From UBA11512 sp964623895 (lineage in GTDB: Bacteria > Bacillota > Clostridia > Oscillospirales > CAG-272): 64,000 nucleotides of DNA. The stretch covers positions 1 through 64,000 of the forward strand of contig CAZUWA010000001.1 in assembly GCA_964623895.1 (NCBI GenBank), written 5' to 3'. The position numbers and the translations under genes are program-made. The first letter of the stretch is position 1, and each line of letters opens with the position of its first letter. This document shows positions 17,282 to 25,974 of the stretch, piece after piece. Under the pieces are notes generated by a model. That model was not told the DNA's origin. It saw only the letters and a program-made list of their open reading frames with translations, and ran no database searches.

Positions 17282-19474
17282 ATGTACCAAGCTATTGACG
17301 GATTATTAAAATCTCTTTCTGAAAACGAACGCAGTTACGATATCGGAAAGATCCAAAAAGCATATGAATTTGCTGCAAAGGTGCATGACGGACAGTTCAG
17401 AGTCAGTGGTGAACCATATGTTTCTCATCCCATTGCCGTGGCGGAGATCGTAGCGGGACTGGGACTTGATACCGATTCGATCTGCGCGGCACTTCTCCAT
17501 GATACGGTTGAGGACTGCGATGGTGTGACTGTTGATATCATCAAACAGCAGTTTGGCAGTTCGGTAGCAATGTTGGTGGATGGATTAACCAAACTTGACC
17601 AGATCCCTTTTGCTGACAAGGAAGAGCAAGAGATGGAGAATTTGCGCAAGATGTTCCTTGCCATGTCAAAGGATGTCCGCGTTATTTTTATCAAACTCTG
17701 TGACAGACTGCATAACATGCGTACCTTGCAGGCAAAGCCGGAAAATAAAAGAAGAGTCACTGCTCTTGAAACAATGCAGGTCTATGCACCCCTTGCACAT
17801 CGACTCGGTATGCAAAAAGTCAAGCAAGAACTGGAGAAATTATCGCTTTCCTATCTTGATCCGATCGGATATCAAGAAGTCAGAAACGATATTGAGCGTC
17901 GATATGGACTGAATATTGATTTTCTTCGTAAGGCGACAGACCAGATCGAAGACAAACTGAAGGAACTGGGCTATGACTTTTTGATGGAGGGACGCGTTAA
18001 ATCGGTCTACAGTATTTACAAGAAGATGTATGAGCAGGGCAAGAGTTTTGATGAGATCTACGACTTCTATGCACTGCGCGTGATCACCAATACCGAACTT
18101 GAATGTTATACGGTGTTGGGAATCATTCACGATATGTTTAAGTCTATTCCCGGACGATTTAAGGACTACATCTCTACACCTAAGCCGAACATGTACCGTT
18201 CTCTTCATACGACAGTGATCGGCAGGGACGGTATTCCTTTTGAGGTGCAGATCCGAACTAAGGAGATGCATCAGGTTGCGGAATACGGTATTGCCGCGCA
18301 CTGGAAGTATAAATCCAAGAGCAATGAAAGCAAAGAAGATCTCGACAAGAAGCTTGAATGGATTGCCAAGATCGTCGAAGGAGACGAATATGTCAAAGAC
18401 CCTGACGAGTTTTTACGTTCTTTGAAGATAGACCTCTTCCATGACGACATTTTCGTGTTTACTCCGAAGGGAGACGTGATCACTCTGCCGGTCGGTGCGA
18501 ATGTGATCGATTTTGCTTACGCTATTCATTCGGCAGTCGGTAACAAGATGATCGGTGCAAAGATCAACGGTGCCATTGCGCCCATTGATACAGAACTTGA
18601 AAACGGTCAGATCGTGGAGATCATTACTTCCGGCAACACCAAAGGTCCAAGCCGTGACTGGTTGAAGCTGGTGAAGACCGCTGAAGCGCGTAATAAGATC
18701 AGACAGTGGTACAAAAAGGAAAAACGCACCGAAAATATTGCTGTTGGCAAAGCAGAGATTGATAAAGAGTTCAAGCGTTACGGCAAGCCTTGCAGTGAAA
18801 CGCTGAAAAACGAGATTGTAGGAAATGTCGGTTCGAGACTGGGCATCCACACGCCGGAAGACGCATATGCTATGATCGGTTACGGCGGACTGACCGTGCA
18901 AAAGATCTCCATTCGCTTGCATGATGAGTATGAGCGGCTTTTAGCGCAGGAAGAACCGGTCGTGCCGGTTACCGTAGAAAAGGTGGAAGTCAAGCCACGT
19001 AAGAGCAAGAACGGCGGCGTTATTGTCGACGGCAACGAAGGTTGTGCGGTAAAATTTGCAAAATGCTGTAATCCTCTGCCGGGGGATAAGATTATCGGGT
19101 TTATTACCAAGGGCTACGGCATTTCGATACACAAACGTGATTGCCCGAATGTCATCAGCAATCTATATAAGGACGACATGACAGATCGATTCGTTACAGC
19201 CCATTGGGAGAATAATCCTGCGGAATTGACCGGCACATTTGAAGCTCACATTCAGGTATTTGCGGAAAATCGAATGACGTTGATCGCGGATCTGACCGCG
19301 GCTCTTGCGGAAATGCGCGTATCACTGCATCAGATCTCCACGCAGAGCAAAGGACAGGATGATATCATCGTAAATCTGATGGTCGGATGCAAGGATGTTT
19401 CGCATTTTGAATCGATCATTTCAAGGCTCAAAAACATCTCAAGAGTCATGAAAGTGACAAGAGGATACACTTAA
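17282..19474 (+). CDS. relA: bifunctional (p)ppGpp synthetase/hydrolase RelA/SpoT
   Basis: This enzyme makes and removes the stringent-response alarmone (p)ppGpp. The 730-residue length is typical of Rel. Domains in order are: HD hydrolase (about 25-180) with H49 (YVSHP) and H73-D74 in LLHDTVED, which looks active; synthetase (about 235-345) with GRVKSVYSIYKKM and PNMYRSLHT; TGS (about 390-450, FTPKGDVITLP); a conserved zinc-finger-like segment with KCCNPLPGD near 597; and a C-terminal ACT domain. It forms the recJ-relA-dtd block common in Firmicutes. Confidence 0.97.
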   Translation: MYQAIDGLLKSLSENERSYDIGKIQKAYEFAAKVHDGQFRVSGEPYVSHPIAVAEIVAGLGLDTDSICAALLHDTVEDCDGVTVDIIKQQFGSSVAMLVDGLTKLDQIPFADKEEQEMENLRKMFLAMSKDVRVIFIKLCDRLHNMRTLQAKPENKRRVTALETMQVYAPLAHRLGMQKVKQELEKLSLSYLDPIGYQEVRNDIERRYGLNIDFLRKATDQIEDKLKELGYDFLMEGRVKSVYSIYKKMYEQGKSFDEIYDFYALRVITNTELECYTVLGIIHDMFKSIPGRFKDYISTPKPNMYRSLHTTVIGRDGIPFEVQIRTKEMHQVAEYGIAAHWKYKSKSNESKEDLDKKLEWIAKIVEGDEYVKDPDEFLRSLKIDLFHDDIFVFTPKGDVITLPVGANVIDFAYAIHSAVGNKMIGAKINGAIAPIDTELENGQIVEIITSGNTKGPSRDWLKLVKTAEARNKIRQWYKKEKRTENIAVGKAEIDKEFKRYGKPCSETLKNEIVGNVGSRLGIHTPEDAYAMIGYGGLTVQKISIRLHDEYERLLAQEEPVVPVTVEKVEVKPRKSKNGGVIVDGNEGCAVKFAKCCNPLPGDKIIGFITKGYGISIHKRDCPNVISNLYKDDMTDRFVTAHWENNPAELTGTFEAHIQVFAENRMTLIADLTAALAEMRVSLHQISTQSKGQDDIIVNLMVGCKDVSHFESIISRLKNISRVMKVTRGYT

Positions 19475-19497
19475 AAAAGACAGAGTAGGTAATAAAT

Positions 19498-19962
19498 ATG
19501 CAAGCAGTATTACAAAGAGTAACATCTGCCATGGTGTCGGTAGACGGCAAGGTAGTCGGATCGTGCGGCGATGGCTTTTTCATCCTGTTGGGCGTTTTTG
19601 AAGGAGATGAAAAGAAGGACGCCGAACTTCTCGCGGGAAAGATTGCAAAGTTGCGCGTCTTTAAGGATGAAAACGGCAAAATGAACAGATCCGTCAATGA
19701 TATCGGAGGTTCGGTTTTGGTTGTCTCGCAATTTACCCTTTGTGCTAATTATGTTCATGGTAACCGCCCGGATTTTCTTTCGGCGGCAAAGCCGGATTAC
19801 GCAAACAGGATGTATGAATATTTCACCTCTCTTATGCGTAATCTTGTATCCGGGACAGTCGAAACAGGTATCTTTGGAGCGGATATGAAGATCGAAAGCC
19901 ATTTGGATGGTCCGGTAACCATTTTAATGGACAGCAACATGTTAAAAAAGAATAAAGCTTGA
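19498..19962 (+). CDS. dtd: D-aminoacyl-tRNA deacylase
   Basis: Dtd removes D-amino acids (and glycine from tRNA-Ala) from mischarged tRNA. The 154-residue protein carries the family core: MQAVLQRVTSAMVSVDG at the N-terminus, the catalytic SQFTL segment near residue 77-81, GNRPDF in place of the more usual KGxRPSF, and the cross-subunit cis-Gly-Pro motif DGPVT near 139-143. It follows relA by 23 bases, the standard neighbourhood. Confidence 0.95.
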   Translation: MQAVLQRVTSAMVSVDGKVVGSCGDGFFILLGVFEGDEKKDAELLAGKIAKLRVFKDENGKMNRSVNDIGGSVLVVSQFTLCANYVHGNRPDFLSAAKPDYANRMYEYFTSLMRNLVSGTVETGIFGADMKIESHLDGPVTILMDSNMLKKNKA

Positions 19963-20001
19963 AAGACGTTTTTCAAGTATTTCGCAATGTTAAGGAAGCT
20001 T

Positions 20002-20038
20002 TCGCAACGCGAAAGTTACGGTCATAAAGTAAAAATGA
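20002..20038 (+). repeat. imperfect intergenic repeat, copy 2, overlapping the hemZ start
   Basis: It matches 8532-8564. In this copy a 7-base-pair stem forms: CTTTCGC (19999-20005), loop AAC, GCGAAAG (20009-20015). The element ends in the ATG chosen for hemZ, leaving hemZ without a clear Shine-Dalgarno site. Confidence 0.45.
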
Positions 20039-21507
20039 AACTAACTATCGAAGGCGATATCAATATCAGTTATGTACAGAATCTTTGCTTGATCTTTTTT
20101 CCCGGTTCAAAGTTTTCTGAAAATCAGGAAACGACAGAAGATACACCCAAAGCGTTTGTACGCATTACAAAAGAAGAAAACGGCTGTCGTGCTTATGTTC
20201 GTTTGGAGGTTGGCGATCGGGCGGAGGAGGGAAATTCTTTCGTCGCTTTTGATCCGCTGTACAGTGCGCACAACACCGAACAGATTGCGGTTGGAACGGC
20301 TTTTTACGATGCGGGTTCCAGACTGATCAAATATAATCCACCATGGGGCATTCTCACCGGTATTCGTCCCGGGAAGATCGCAACCAGATTGTATGGGGAA
20401 TTGGGTACGAAAACGGCGGTCAAAAAGGCTTTAACAAGGGACTACCTTCTCAGTCCCAAAAAAGCACAACTGATCACCAACGTTTCCTGGACTGAACAAA
20501 AGATTCTTCAAAAATACAAAAAGGATACTTGCAGTCTTTACATTTCCATTCCTTTTTGTCCGACAAGGTGCGCATACTGTTCTTTTGTTTCTTATGCAAC
20601 GCCGAGACTTCTTTCTATGATCCCCGAATATCTGAAACGATTGAAGGCGGATATCAAGGAAATGATAGAGGTGATCCGACAAAAAGGACAACGGATTGTT
20701 ACCATTTATATTGGCGGCGGTACACCCACGACCTTAAATGAAGATGAACTAAAGGATCTTCTTGGCTATATTGCGGAAGAAATTGATGTAAAATATTTGG
20801 ACGAATATACGCTGGAAGGCGGAAGACCCGATACCGTTACACCGGAGAAACTGCGTGTTGCCGTACGGAATGGGGTGAGCAGAGTTTCCATCAATCCTCA
20901 GACTTTAAACGATGAGATTTTGAAGGGGATCGGCAGAAGACACAGCGCAGATGATTTTTTTAGAGCTTTCTATCAGGCAAGAACTGCGGATGTACCGGCG
21001 GTCAATACAGATATTATTGCGGGTTTGCCGGGGGACAATTTTGCCAGTTTTGCAAACACCGTCGATCAGATTGCGGAATTGCGTCCGGAAAATATCACAG
21101 TACACACTTTTTTTGTCAAAAAGGCATCGGATATTTTACACAGTGGTGTCAATGTCTACTCTCGCAACAGCAGAGAAGCTGTCAAATGCGTTGATTATTC
21201 TCAATTGGTTGCCGCGTCTCATAAATATCATCCCTATTATCTCTACAGACAAAAAAACACCGTTGGAAACTTAGAGAATGTCGGTTTTTCTCTTGACGGT
21301 TTTGACGGAATCTACAATTGTCTTATCATGGCGGAGATGCATGATATCTACGCTTGTGGTGCGGGTGCGGTAACCAAACTGGTTTCGGCAGACGGATCGG
21401 GTATCAAACGGTTTTATATGCCGAAATATCCGTATGAATATTTGGATATGCCGATTGACAGTGCGGAACGAAAAAAAATATTCAACGATATACTGGATTA
21501 CCAATAG
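20035..21507 (+). CDS. hemZ: coproporphyrinogen dehydrogenase-like radical SAM protein HemZ
   Basis: A radical SAM enzyme of the HemN/HemZ class, 490 residues from ATG 20035. This start gives MKLTIEGDIN, like other HemZ N-termini; an upstream in-frame ATG at 19987 adds 16 unconserved residues. The cluster motif PFCPTRCAYCSF is followed by IYIGGGTPTTL, EGGRPDTV and RVSINPQTL, all conserved in this class. HemZ is proposed to act in anaerobic haem synthesis, but many anaerobes keep it without haem genes, and none are seen here. The start codon lies inside a small repeat with a hairpin. Confidence 0.88.
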   Translation: MKLTIEGDINISYVQNLCLIFFPGSKFSENQETTEDTPKAFVRITKEENGCRAYVRLEVGDRAEEGNSFVAFDPLYSAHNTEQIAVGTAFYDAGSRLIKYNPPWGILTGIRPGKIATRLYGELGTKTAVKKALTRDYLLSPKKAQLITNVSWTEQKILQKYKKDTCSLYISIPFCPTRCAYCSFVSYATPRLLSMIPEYLKRLKADIKEMIEVIRQKGQRIVTIYIGGGTPTTLNEDELKDLLGYIAEEIDVKYLDEYTLEGGRPDTVTPEKLRVAVRNGVSRVSINPQTLNDEILKGIGRRHSADDFFRAFYQARTADVPAVNTDIIAGLPGDNFASFANTVDQIAELRPENITVHTFFVKKASDILHSGVNVYSRNSREAVKCVDYSQLVAASHKYHPYYLYRQKNTVGNLENVGFSLDGFDGIYNCLIMAEMHDIYACGAGAVTKLVSADGSGIKRFYMPKYPYEYLDMPIDSAERKKIFNDILDYQ

Positions 21508-21543
21508 ACTTCGCTTGCTTTGGTTTTCTGAGAAAGGAAAACA

Positions 21544-22449
21544 ATGAAACTCGAAATTCCTGCGGTATTGACCGTAAAAGCAAAAAAACGTCTGGTCGCG
21601 GAATCGGAAGAGCGTTTTGAAAACGATCTCGATGAGTTGACAAGACAATTGGTCGAGAGGAAAGATCTGAAGATCATTTCGCTTTGCGGACCGTCTTGCG
21701 CAGGCAAGACCACGACCTCCTTAAAGATCATTTCCGCCTTTTCAAAAATGGGCGTGACCGTAAAGACAGTGTCGATCGACGATTTTTACAAAAACAGAGA
21801 TGACTACGCAGAGGAATGTGCAAAGAAAGGTGTTCCGATTGATTTGGAAGCCATTGATTCGATCGATGTTGCATATCTGAAGGTATGCTTTACGCAAATG
21901 CTTTCCGGAAAGACGGCATATCTGCCCACCTTTGATTTTGTGACAGCGACAAGGATATCGACCGAGCCATTCAAACTGACGGATCATATGGTGATCCTCT
22001 TTGAAGGAATTCAGACGTTCTATCCCGAGATCAAAGATCTTTTTAAGCCCTATCCTGCGGCGCATGTCTTTATCGACGCAGGCGAAGGCGTGGAGACTGT
22101 GTACGGACATTTTACAGATCGGGATCTGCGCATTGCGCGTCGGCTTGTGCGCGATTGGGGAAGGAGAGGTTCTTCTCCCGAGCGGACATTTCTACTTTGG
22201 AAACAAGTCATTGATAACGAAGACAAAAACATCTACCCGTATGTCGTACTTGCCGATTACAGGATCCATTCGGCAATGGCATACGAACCGATGATATTAA
22301 AAAAACATGTAGAAGAAGTGCTGGGACGTGTAAAGGAAGACAGCGAGTTTTACGGGCAAGCCCGTGAGATTCTTGCAAAATTTGCACCGTTCCCGGTTCT
22401 TGAGGATGAGTATCTCCCTGCAGAATCGGTCTATCACGAATTTCTGTAG
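21544..22449 (+). CDS. uridine kinase/phosphoribulokinase-like P-loop kinase
   Basis: A P-loop kinase of 301 residues related to uridine kinase and phosphoribulokinase. An N-terminal region of about 40 residues precedes Walker A GPSCAGKTT (49-57), SIDDFYKNRDD, the LPTFDFVT segment and VILFEGIQTF. In Clostridia such proteins are usually annotated as nucleoside kinase, but typical uridine kinases are near 210 residues and this has an extra C-terminal region of about 80. A uridine kinase role is likely but not certain. AGAAAGGA precedes the ATG. Confidence 0.75.
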   Translation: MKLEIPAVLTVKAKKRLVAESEERFENDLDELTRQLVERKDLKIISLCGPSCAGKTTTSLKIISAFSKMGVTVKTVSIDDFYKNRDDYAEECAKKGVPIDLEAIDSIDVAYLKVCFTQMLSGKTAYLPTFDFVTATRISTEPFKLTDHMVILFEGIQTFYPEIKDLFKPYPAAHVFIDAGEGVETVYGHFTDRDLRIARRLVRDWGRRGSSPERTFLLWKQVIDNEDKNIYPYVVLADYRIHSAMAYEPMILKKHVEEVLGRVKEDSEFYGQAREILAKFAPFPVLEDEYLPAESVYHEFL

Positions 22450-22467
22450 CGTAGGAGGACAATCGTC

Positions 22468-24039
22468 TTGAAAAAGGTCAGAAAAGGGTTTTGGTCAGGT
22501 GTGTTTTTCCTGACACTCTCAGCGGTATCCGTAAAGTTATGTGGAATGCTCTTCAAAATTCCGCTCGTTTCCATCATTGGAGAGGAGGGAATGGGCTATT
22601 TTAATTCCGCCTACGTTATCTACACCCTTTTCTTTGTGCTTACGACTTCCGGATTGCCTATGGGATTATCCATGTTGGTGGCGGCTACGGACGATCTCCG
22701 AAAAAAGAGAAGCTACCATCTGGCGGCATTTACCTCTTTCGGAGTGCTCGGACTGATCTTGACCATACTGATGCTTCTCTTTCCCGAGAAACTTGCCGAC
22801 GCTGTCGGAAATTCGGGAGCGGCGGCGTCAGTTCGTGCAATGGCGCCGACACTGTTGTTTGTCTGCCTTTCCGGGAGTATCAGAGGCTATTTTCAAGGAT
22901 TTGGTGATATGCTCCCGACGGCAGTATCTCAGATGATCGAAGCGGTTTTTAAGACGCTCTTTGGAATTCTTTTTGCGTACCTTACCTTGCAACAGGGTGG
23001 GACGCCTGCCAATGCAGCGGCGGCGGCGCTCTCGGGCATTGCTGTGGGTAGTTTTCTTTCCCTTTTGTATCTTCTGCTTTGTTTGATCAGACAGGATATA
23101 ACGACGTTCATGCACTCTAAATTGCCCACGCGAAAGGACTATTTGAATCTGATGGAGGTAGTCTTTCCGGTAACTGCCGGATCGGCTGTTATGAGCATCT
23201 CTTCACTTATTGACCTCTCATTGACTATGCGTCGGTTACAGTCGATCGGTTACAGTTCGGGGGAGGCGAATATTCTCTACGGAAATTATACAGGACTGGC
23301 TGTTCCGCTCTTTAACTTGCCTGCGGTGCTTATTTCTCCGATCTCCGCGTCTGCAATACCGCTTTTTGTGGAAGCGCTTCGAAAAAAAGACCAAAAAACA
23401 GAGAGCGAGACTGTTGAACGTGCGCTGTCTTTAACTTTGGCAGTATCGCTTCCTTCGGCAGTCGGGTTATATGTTTTGGCAGAGCCGATTTTGAAACTGC
23501 TTTTTGAGGACAACGCGGCAGAAAAAGCGGCACCGCTGTTAAAATGGCTCGCGCCTGCTACCGTTCTAGTGGCATTTGTGACTGTGACTGGGGCGTTTTT
23601 GCAAGCAAAAGGGAAGCGTTGGTCGCCGATCCTTTCGATGACAGTCGGTGGTGGAGTGAAGATCGTGTTGGGTTATATTCTGATCGGACGGTACGGTATT
23701 CTCGGTTCGCCCGTTAGTACTTTGTTTTGTTATTTGACAGCCGCGGGATTCAATCTTTTGTTTCTTTTGAAGGAACAGAGGATCAGCAGTGCATTTTTCA
23801 AAAAAATGCCGATCACTATCGGCGCAACACTGCTTTCCGGTCTGACTGCCGGAGGATGCTATCGACTTCTCGCGCCTTTTTCAAGCGGGATCGCGGTTTT
23901 GCTTTCCATTGCGGTGGCAATTTTGGTCTATCTTTTACCGATGCTGTATTTCGGCGGTATTTCAATTGAATTTTTCAAAGGGAGAAGAAAAATAGAAGAT
24001 GTCAAAAAAAGAACTGATCAAAGAAAATTATACTTTTGA
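22468..24039 (+). CDS. SpoVB/YabM-type polysaccharide or lipid exporter
   Basis: A membrane protein of the MOP/MATE (MurJ, SpoVB) superfamily, 523 residues and about 14 helices. These proteins flip lipid-linked sugars across the membrane for wall, spore cortex or surface polymers. It starts at TTG 22468 with AGGAGG 9 bases upstream. Its location just before mazG-rqcP-yabP-yabQ-divIC matches Bacillus yabM, so I read it as the YabM counterpart. Its last 41 bases overlap mazG. The exact substrate is unknown. Confidence 0.85.
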   Translation: MKKVRKGFWSGVFFLTLSAVSVKLCGMLFKIPLVSIIGEEGMGYFNSAYVIYTLFFVLTTSGLPMGLSMLVAATDDLRKKRSYHLAAFTSFGVLGLILTILMLLFPEKLADAVGNSGAAASVRAMAPTLLFVCLSGSIRGYFQGFGDMLPTAVSQMIEAVFKTLFGILFAYLTLQQGGTPANAAAAALSGIAVGSFLSLLYLLLCLIRQDITTFMHSKLPTRKDYLNLMEVVFPVTAGSAVMSISSLIDLSLTMRRLQSIGYSSGEANILYGNYTGLAVPLFNLPAVLISPISASAIPLFVEALRKKDQKTESETVERALSLTLAVSLPSAVGLYVLAEPILKLLFEDNAAEKAAPLLKWLAPATVLVAFVTVTGAFLQAKGKRWSPILSMTVGGGVKIVLGYILIGRYGILGSPVSTLFCYLTAAGFNLLFLLKEQRISSAFFKKMPITIGATLLSGLTAGGCYRLLAPFSSGIAVLLSIAVAILVYLLPMLYFGGISIEFFKGRRKIEDVKKRTDQRKLYF

Positions 24040-24646
24040 GGATCTCGTCGCTATTGTTTCGGCACTGCGTGCGGAAGATGGTTGCGCGTGGGATCGTCAG
24101 CAGACGCATGAGAGTCTGCGCAAAAATCTTATAGAAGAATGTTATGAAGCCGCAGAGGGTATTGATCGGAAAGATCCGAAGCTTCTTTGCGAAGAACTTG
24201 GTGATATCCTGTTGCAGGTGGTGTTCCATGCGCAACTGTCAAATGAAGAGGGGATGTTTACCGTATCGGATGTTGTCAACGGTATCTCAAAAAAGATGGT
24301 CTATCGTCATCCGCATGTGTTTGGCGATCGCACCGCAGAGGATCCGACAGAGGCATATCGCAACTGGGAAGAAATGAAGTTAAAGGAAAAGGCAACGACT
24401 ACGCTGTATGAGGATGCCGATCGCATTGCGCGTACTCTTCCGTCTGTCATGCGCAGTCAGAAGATCTTAAAGAAGATGAAAAAAGCAGGTATGGCTTTGC
24501 CTGATGATCAGGAGGATCTGACAGCGTCCTATCTTGCTCTTTGTGAAAGGGCAAACGAAGTTGGACTTGATTTAGAGGAACTGGGCTATAAGATCAATGA
24601 AGAACTGATTGAAGCGATCAAAAAGGAAGAAGATCATGAGAATTGA
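23999..24646 (+). CDS. mazG: nucleoside triphosphate pyrophosphohydrolase MazG
   Basis: MazG hydrolyses NTPs/dNTPs to the monophosphate and PPi, which cleans the nucleotide pool. The 215-residue single-domain form shows CAWDRQQTHESLR, LIEECYEAAEG and CEELGDILLQVVFH, the acidic Mg-binding residues EExxE and ExxD, then RHPHVFGD and the NWEEMK segment. In Bacillus the matching gene yabN has an extra N-terminal methylase domain, which is missing here. AGAAG precedes the ATG. Confidence 0.93.
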   Translation: MSKKELIKENYTFEDLVAIVSALRAEDGCAWDRQQTHESLRKNLIEECYEAAEGIDRKDPKLLCEELGDILLQVVFHAQLSNEEGMFTVSDVVNGISKKMVYRHPHVFGDRTAEDPTEAYRNWEEMKLKEKATTTLYEDADRIARTLPSVMRSQKILKKMKKAGMALPDDQEDLTASYLALCERANEVGLDLEELGYKINEELIEAIKKEEDHEN

Positions 24647-24884
24647 CAAGTTTTTAAAGGTTTCACGGATCATCAAAAGAAGAACAGTGGCAAATGACGC
24701 TTGTGATGCACAGCATATCACTGTCAACGGTAAGACTGTCAAGGCTTCCTATGACGTCAAGATCGGAGATGTGGTCGAGGTGGCATTCGGTCAGAAAAAA
24801 CTGGTCTTCCGCGTCAAAGATGTGAAGGAACATGTTTTGAAGGATGGTGCGGGAGAATTGTACGAAGTTATTTCGCAAGAATAA
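24636..24884 (+). CDS. rqcP: S4-domain ribosome-associated protein RqcP
   Basis: An 82-residue S4 RNA-binding protein of the YabO/RqcP/Hsp15 group. RqcP helps RqcH add alanine tails to nascent chains on stalled 50S subunits. The start at 24636 (RIDKFLKVSRIIKRRT) lies 11 bases inside mazG with AAGGAAGAAG upstream; an earlier in-frame ATG at 24609 lies deeper in mazG. The S4 core reads ITVNGKTVKASYDVKIGD. It lies between mazG and yabP as in Bacillus. Confidence 0.92.
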   Translation: MRIDKFLKVSRIIKRRTVANDACDAQHITVNGKTVKASYDVKIGDVVEVAFGQKKLVFRVKDVKEHVLKDGAGELYEVISQE

Positions 24885-24907
24885 ATTCTGCCTTTCGGAC
24901 ATACATT
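24879..24907 (+). promoter_or_regulatory. candidate sigma-E promoter of yabP-yabQ
   Basis: GAATAAA (24879-24885), a 14-base spacer and CATACATT (24900-24907) fit the mother-cell sigma-E consensus (kmATAtt, 14-15, CATACAAT). It lies 26 bases before the yabP ATG. YabP and YabQ are sigma-E dependent in Bacillus. Confidence 0.6.
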
Positions 24908-24932
24908 GATAAAAAAAGTCCGGAGGAATCAG

Positions 24933-25205
24933 ATGAATAAGCAACCGACGATCAAAGAGAGCAACCTGACTCTTATAAGCAGAGAAAAACTTGCTGTCAG
25001 TGGTGTAGAAGATGTTCTTTCTTTTGACGAGAAAGGCGCAACCTTGCGTACTTCTCTCGGAGAACTCAATATCGATGGGGATGATATTCGCATCGGAGAT
25101 ATTTCAATCGAGCAAGGGACTCTTTCTCTCACGGGAAAGGTAAACGGCATTTATTATACCGTACCGACTGCCAAAAAACGCAAGGGCTTGTTTGGGAGAA
25201 ACTGA
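24933..25205 (+). CDS. yabP: sporulation protein YabP
   Basis: A 90-residue sporulation protein; in Bacillus, YabP is made in the mother cell under sigma-E. The protein opens KESNLTLISREKLAVSGV, with the family segment VLSFDEKGATLRTSLGEL and the LTGKVNGIYY strand typical of YabP. I chose ATG 24933, which follows CCGGAGGA by six bases. The stop overlaps the yabQ start (TGATG), so translation is likely coupled. Confidence 0.92.
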   Translation: MNKQPTIKESNLTLISREKLAVSGVEDVLSFDEKGATLRTSLGELNIDGDDIRIGDISIEQGTLSLTGKVNGIYYTVPTAKKRKGLFGRN

Positions 25206-25699
25206 TGTTTGTTCTGGAACAAGGCAAACTGATAGAATACTGCTTGCGCGCAGGATTGCTCGGTGTCCTATTTGCACTCGGTTATCTTTTGCTCGGCTTT
25301 CAAAGGATTCTCTTTGCATGCTTTCCAAAAGCACTGAATCTGATTTTGCAAGCGGTGGCGGATCTGTTCTTTTGGGGTGTGATTGCCTTTTCAGACATGT
25401 TGATGGTATACAGTGCGAATCGCGGTAGAATTCGCATTTTGGCTTTACTTGTGCAACTTTTCTGTTTTTTGATCTGCTATCTGCCGCTCAAAAAGCCGAT
25501 ACGGCGGGTAGAGACGGCTGTGATTGGTTGGATCAGCAGAGTTTTTATTTATCCGATTGTTTCGTTTATAAAAAAGGGCATTACAGAACAGCGTATTCGT
25601 TGGTATAATCGAAGGATTGATAAACGGATGCAAAAAGATGGCGAAATGCTGATCAATGAAATAAAGGAAATATTAGACGATAAAAAGGAGCGGATATGA
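25205..25699 (+). CDS. yabQ: spore cortex biosynthesis protein YabQ
   Basis: YabQ is a mother-cell membrane protein needed for spore cortex formation. The 164-residue product has about four hydrophobic segments in the first 95 residues (including LLGVLFALGYLLLGF and LLVQLFCFLICYL), then a basic cytoplasmic tail. It starts at the yabP stop and overlaps divIC by 4 bases. It would be read from the sigma-E promoter at 24879. Confidence 0.88.
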   Translation: MFVLEQGKLIEYCLRAGLLGVLFALGYLLLGFQRILFACFPKALNLILQAVADLFFWGVIAFSDMLMVYSANRGRIRILALLVQLFCFLICYLPLKKPIRRVETAVIGWISRVFIYPIVSFIKKGITEQRIRWYNRRIDKRMQKDGEMLINEIKEILDDKKERI

Positions 25700-25974
25700 A
25701 AAATTTCGGACTGTTTTTAAAAGCGGTCACAGTGGTCATTGTAGCAGTATGTTTCGTTTCGATCATCTCCCTCAGACAAACGCAAAATGAACTGACCAAG
25801 CAAAAGCAAGATTTAGAGAAACGAGTCTTCGAAGCGGAGGAAGAGGTTGCAGAGCTGCGCTATAAATTGAGTCTTCCGTACAATGACGATTACGCCGCAA
25901 AAGTAGCAAGGGAACAACTAAAGTATTATTTTCCGGACGAGATCATTTTCAAGAATGCCGCGCATGATGAGTGA
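25696..25974 (+). CDS. divIC: cell division protein DivIC/FtsB-like
   Basis: A septum-formation initiator of 92 residues. One helix (about 8-26) is followed by a coiled coil rich in Q, K and E (about 28-58). The family ends KVAREQLKYYFPDEIIF. DivIC/FtsB joins FtsL and DivIB/FtsQ at the division site to activate septal wall synthesis. AAAAAGGAG precedes the ATG, which overlaps the yabQ stop (ATGA). The order matches Bacillus. Confidence 0.9.
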   Translation: MKNFGLFLKAVTVVIVAVCFVSIISLRQTQNELTKQKQDLEKRVFEAEEEVAELRYKLSLPYNDDYAAKVAREQLKYYFPDEIIFKNAAHDE

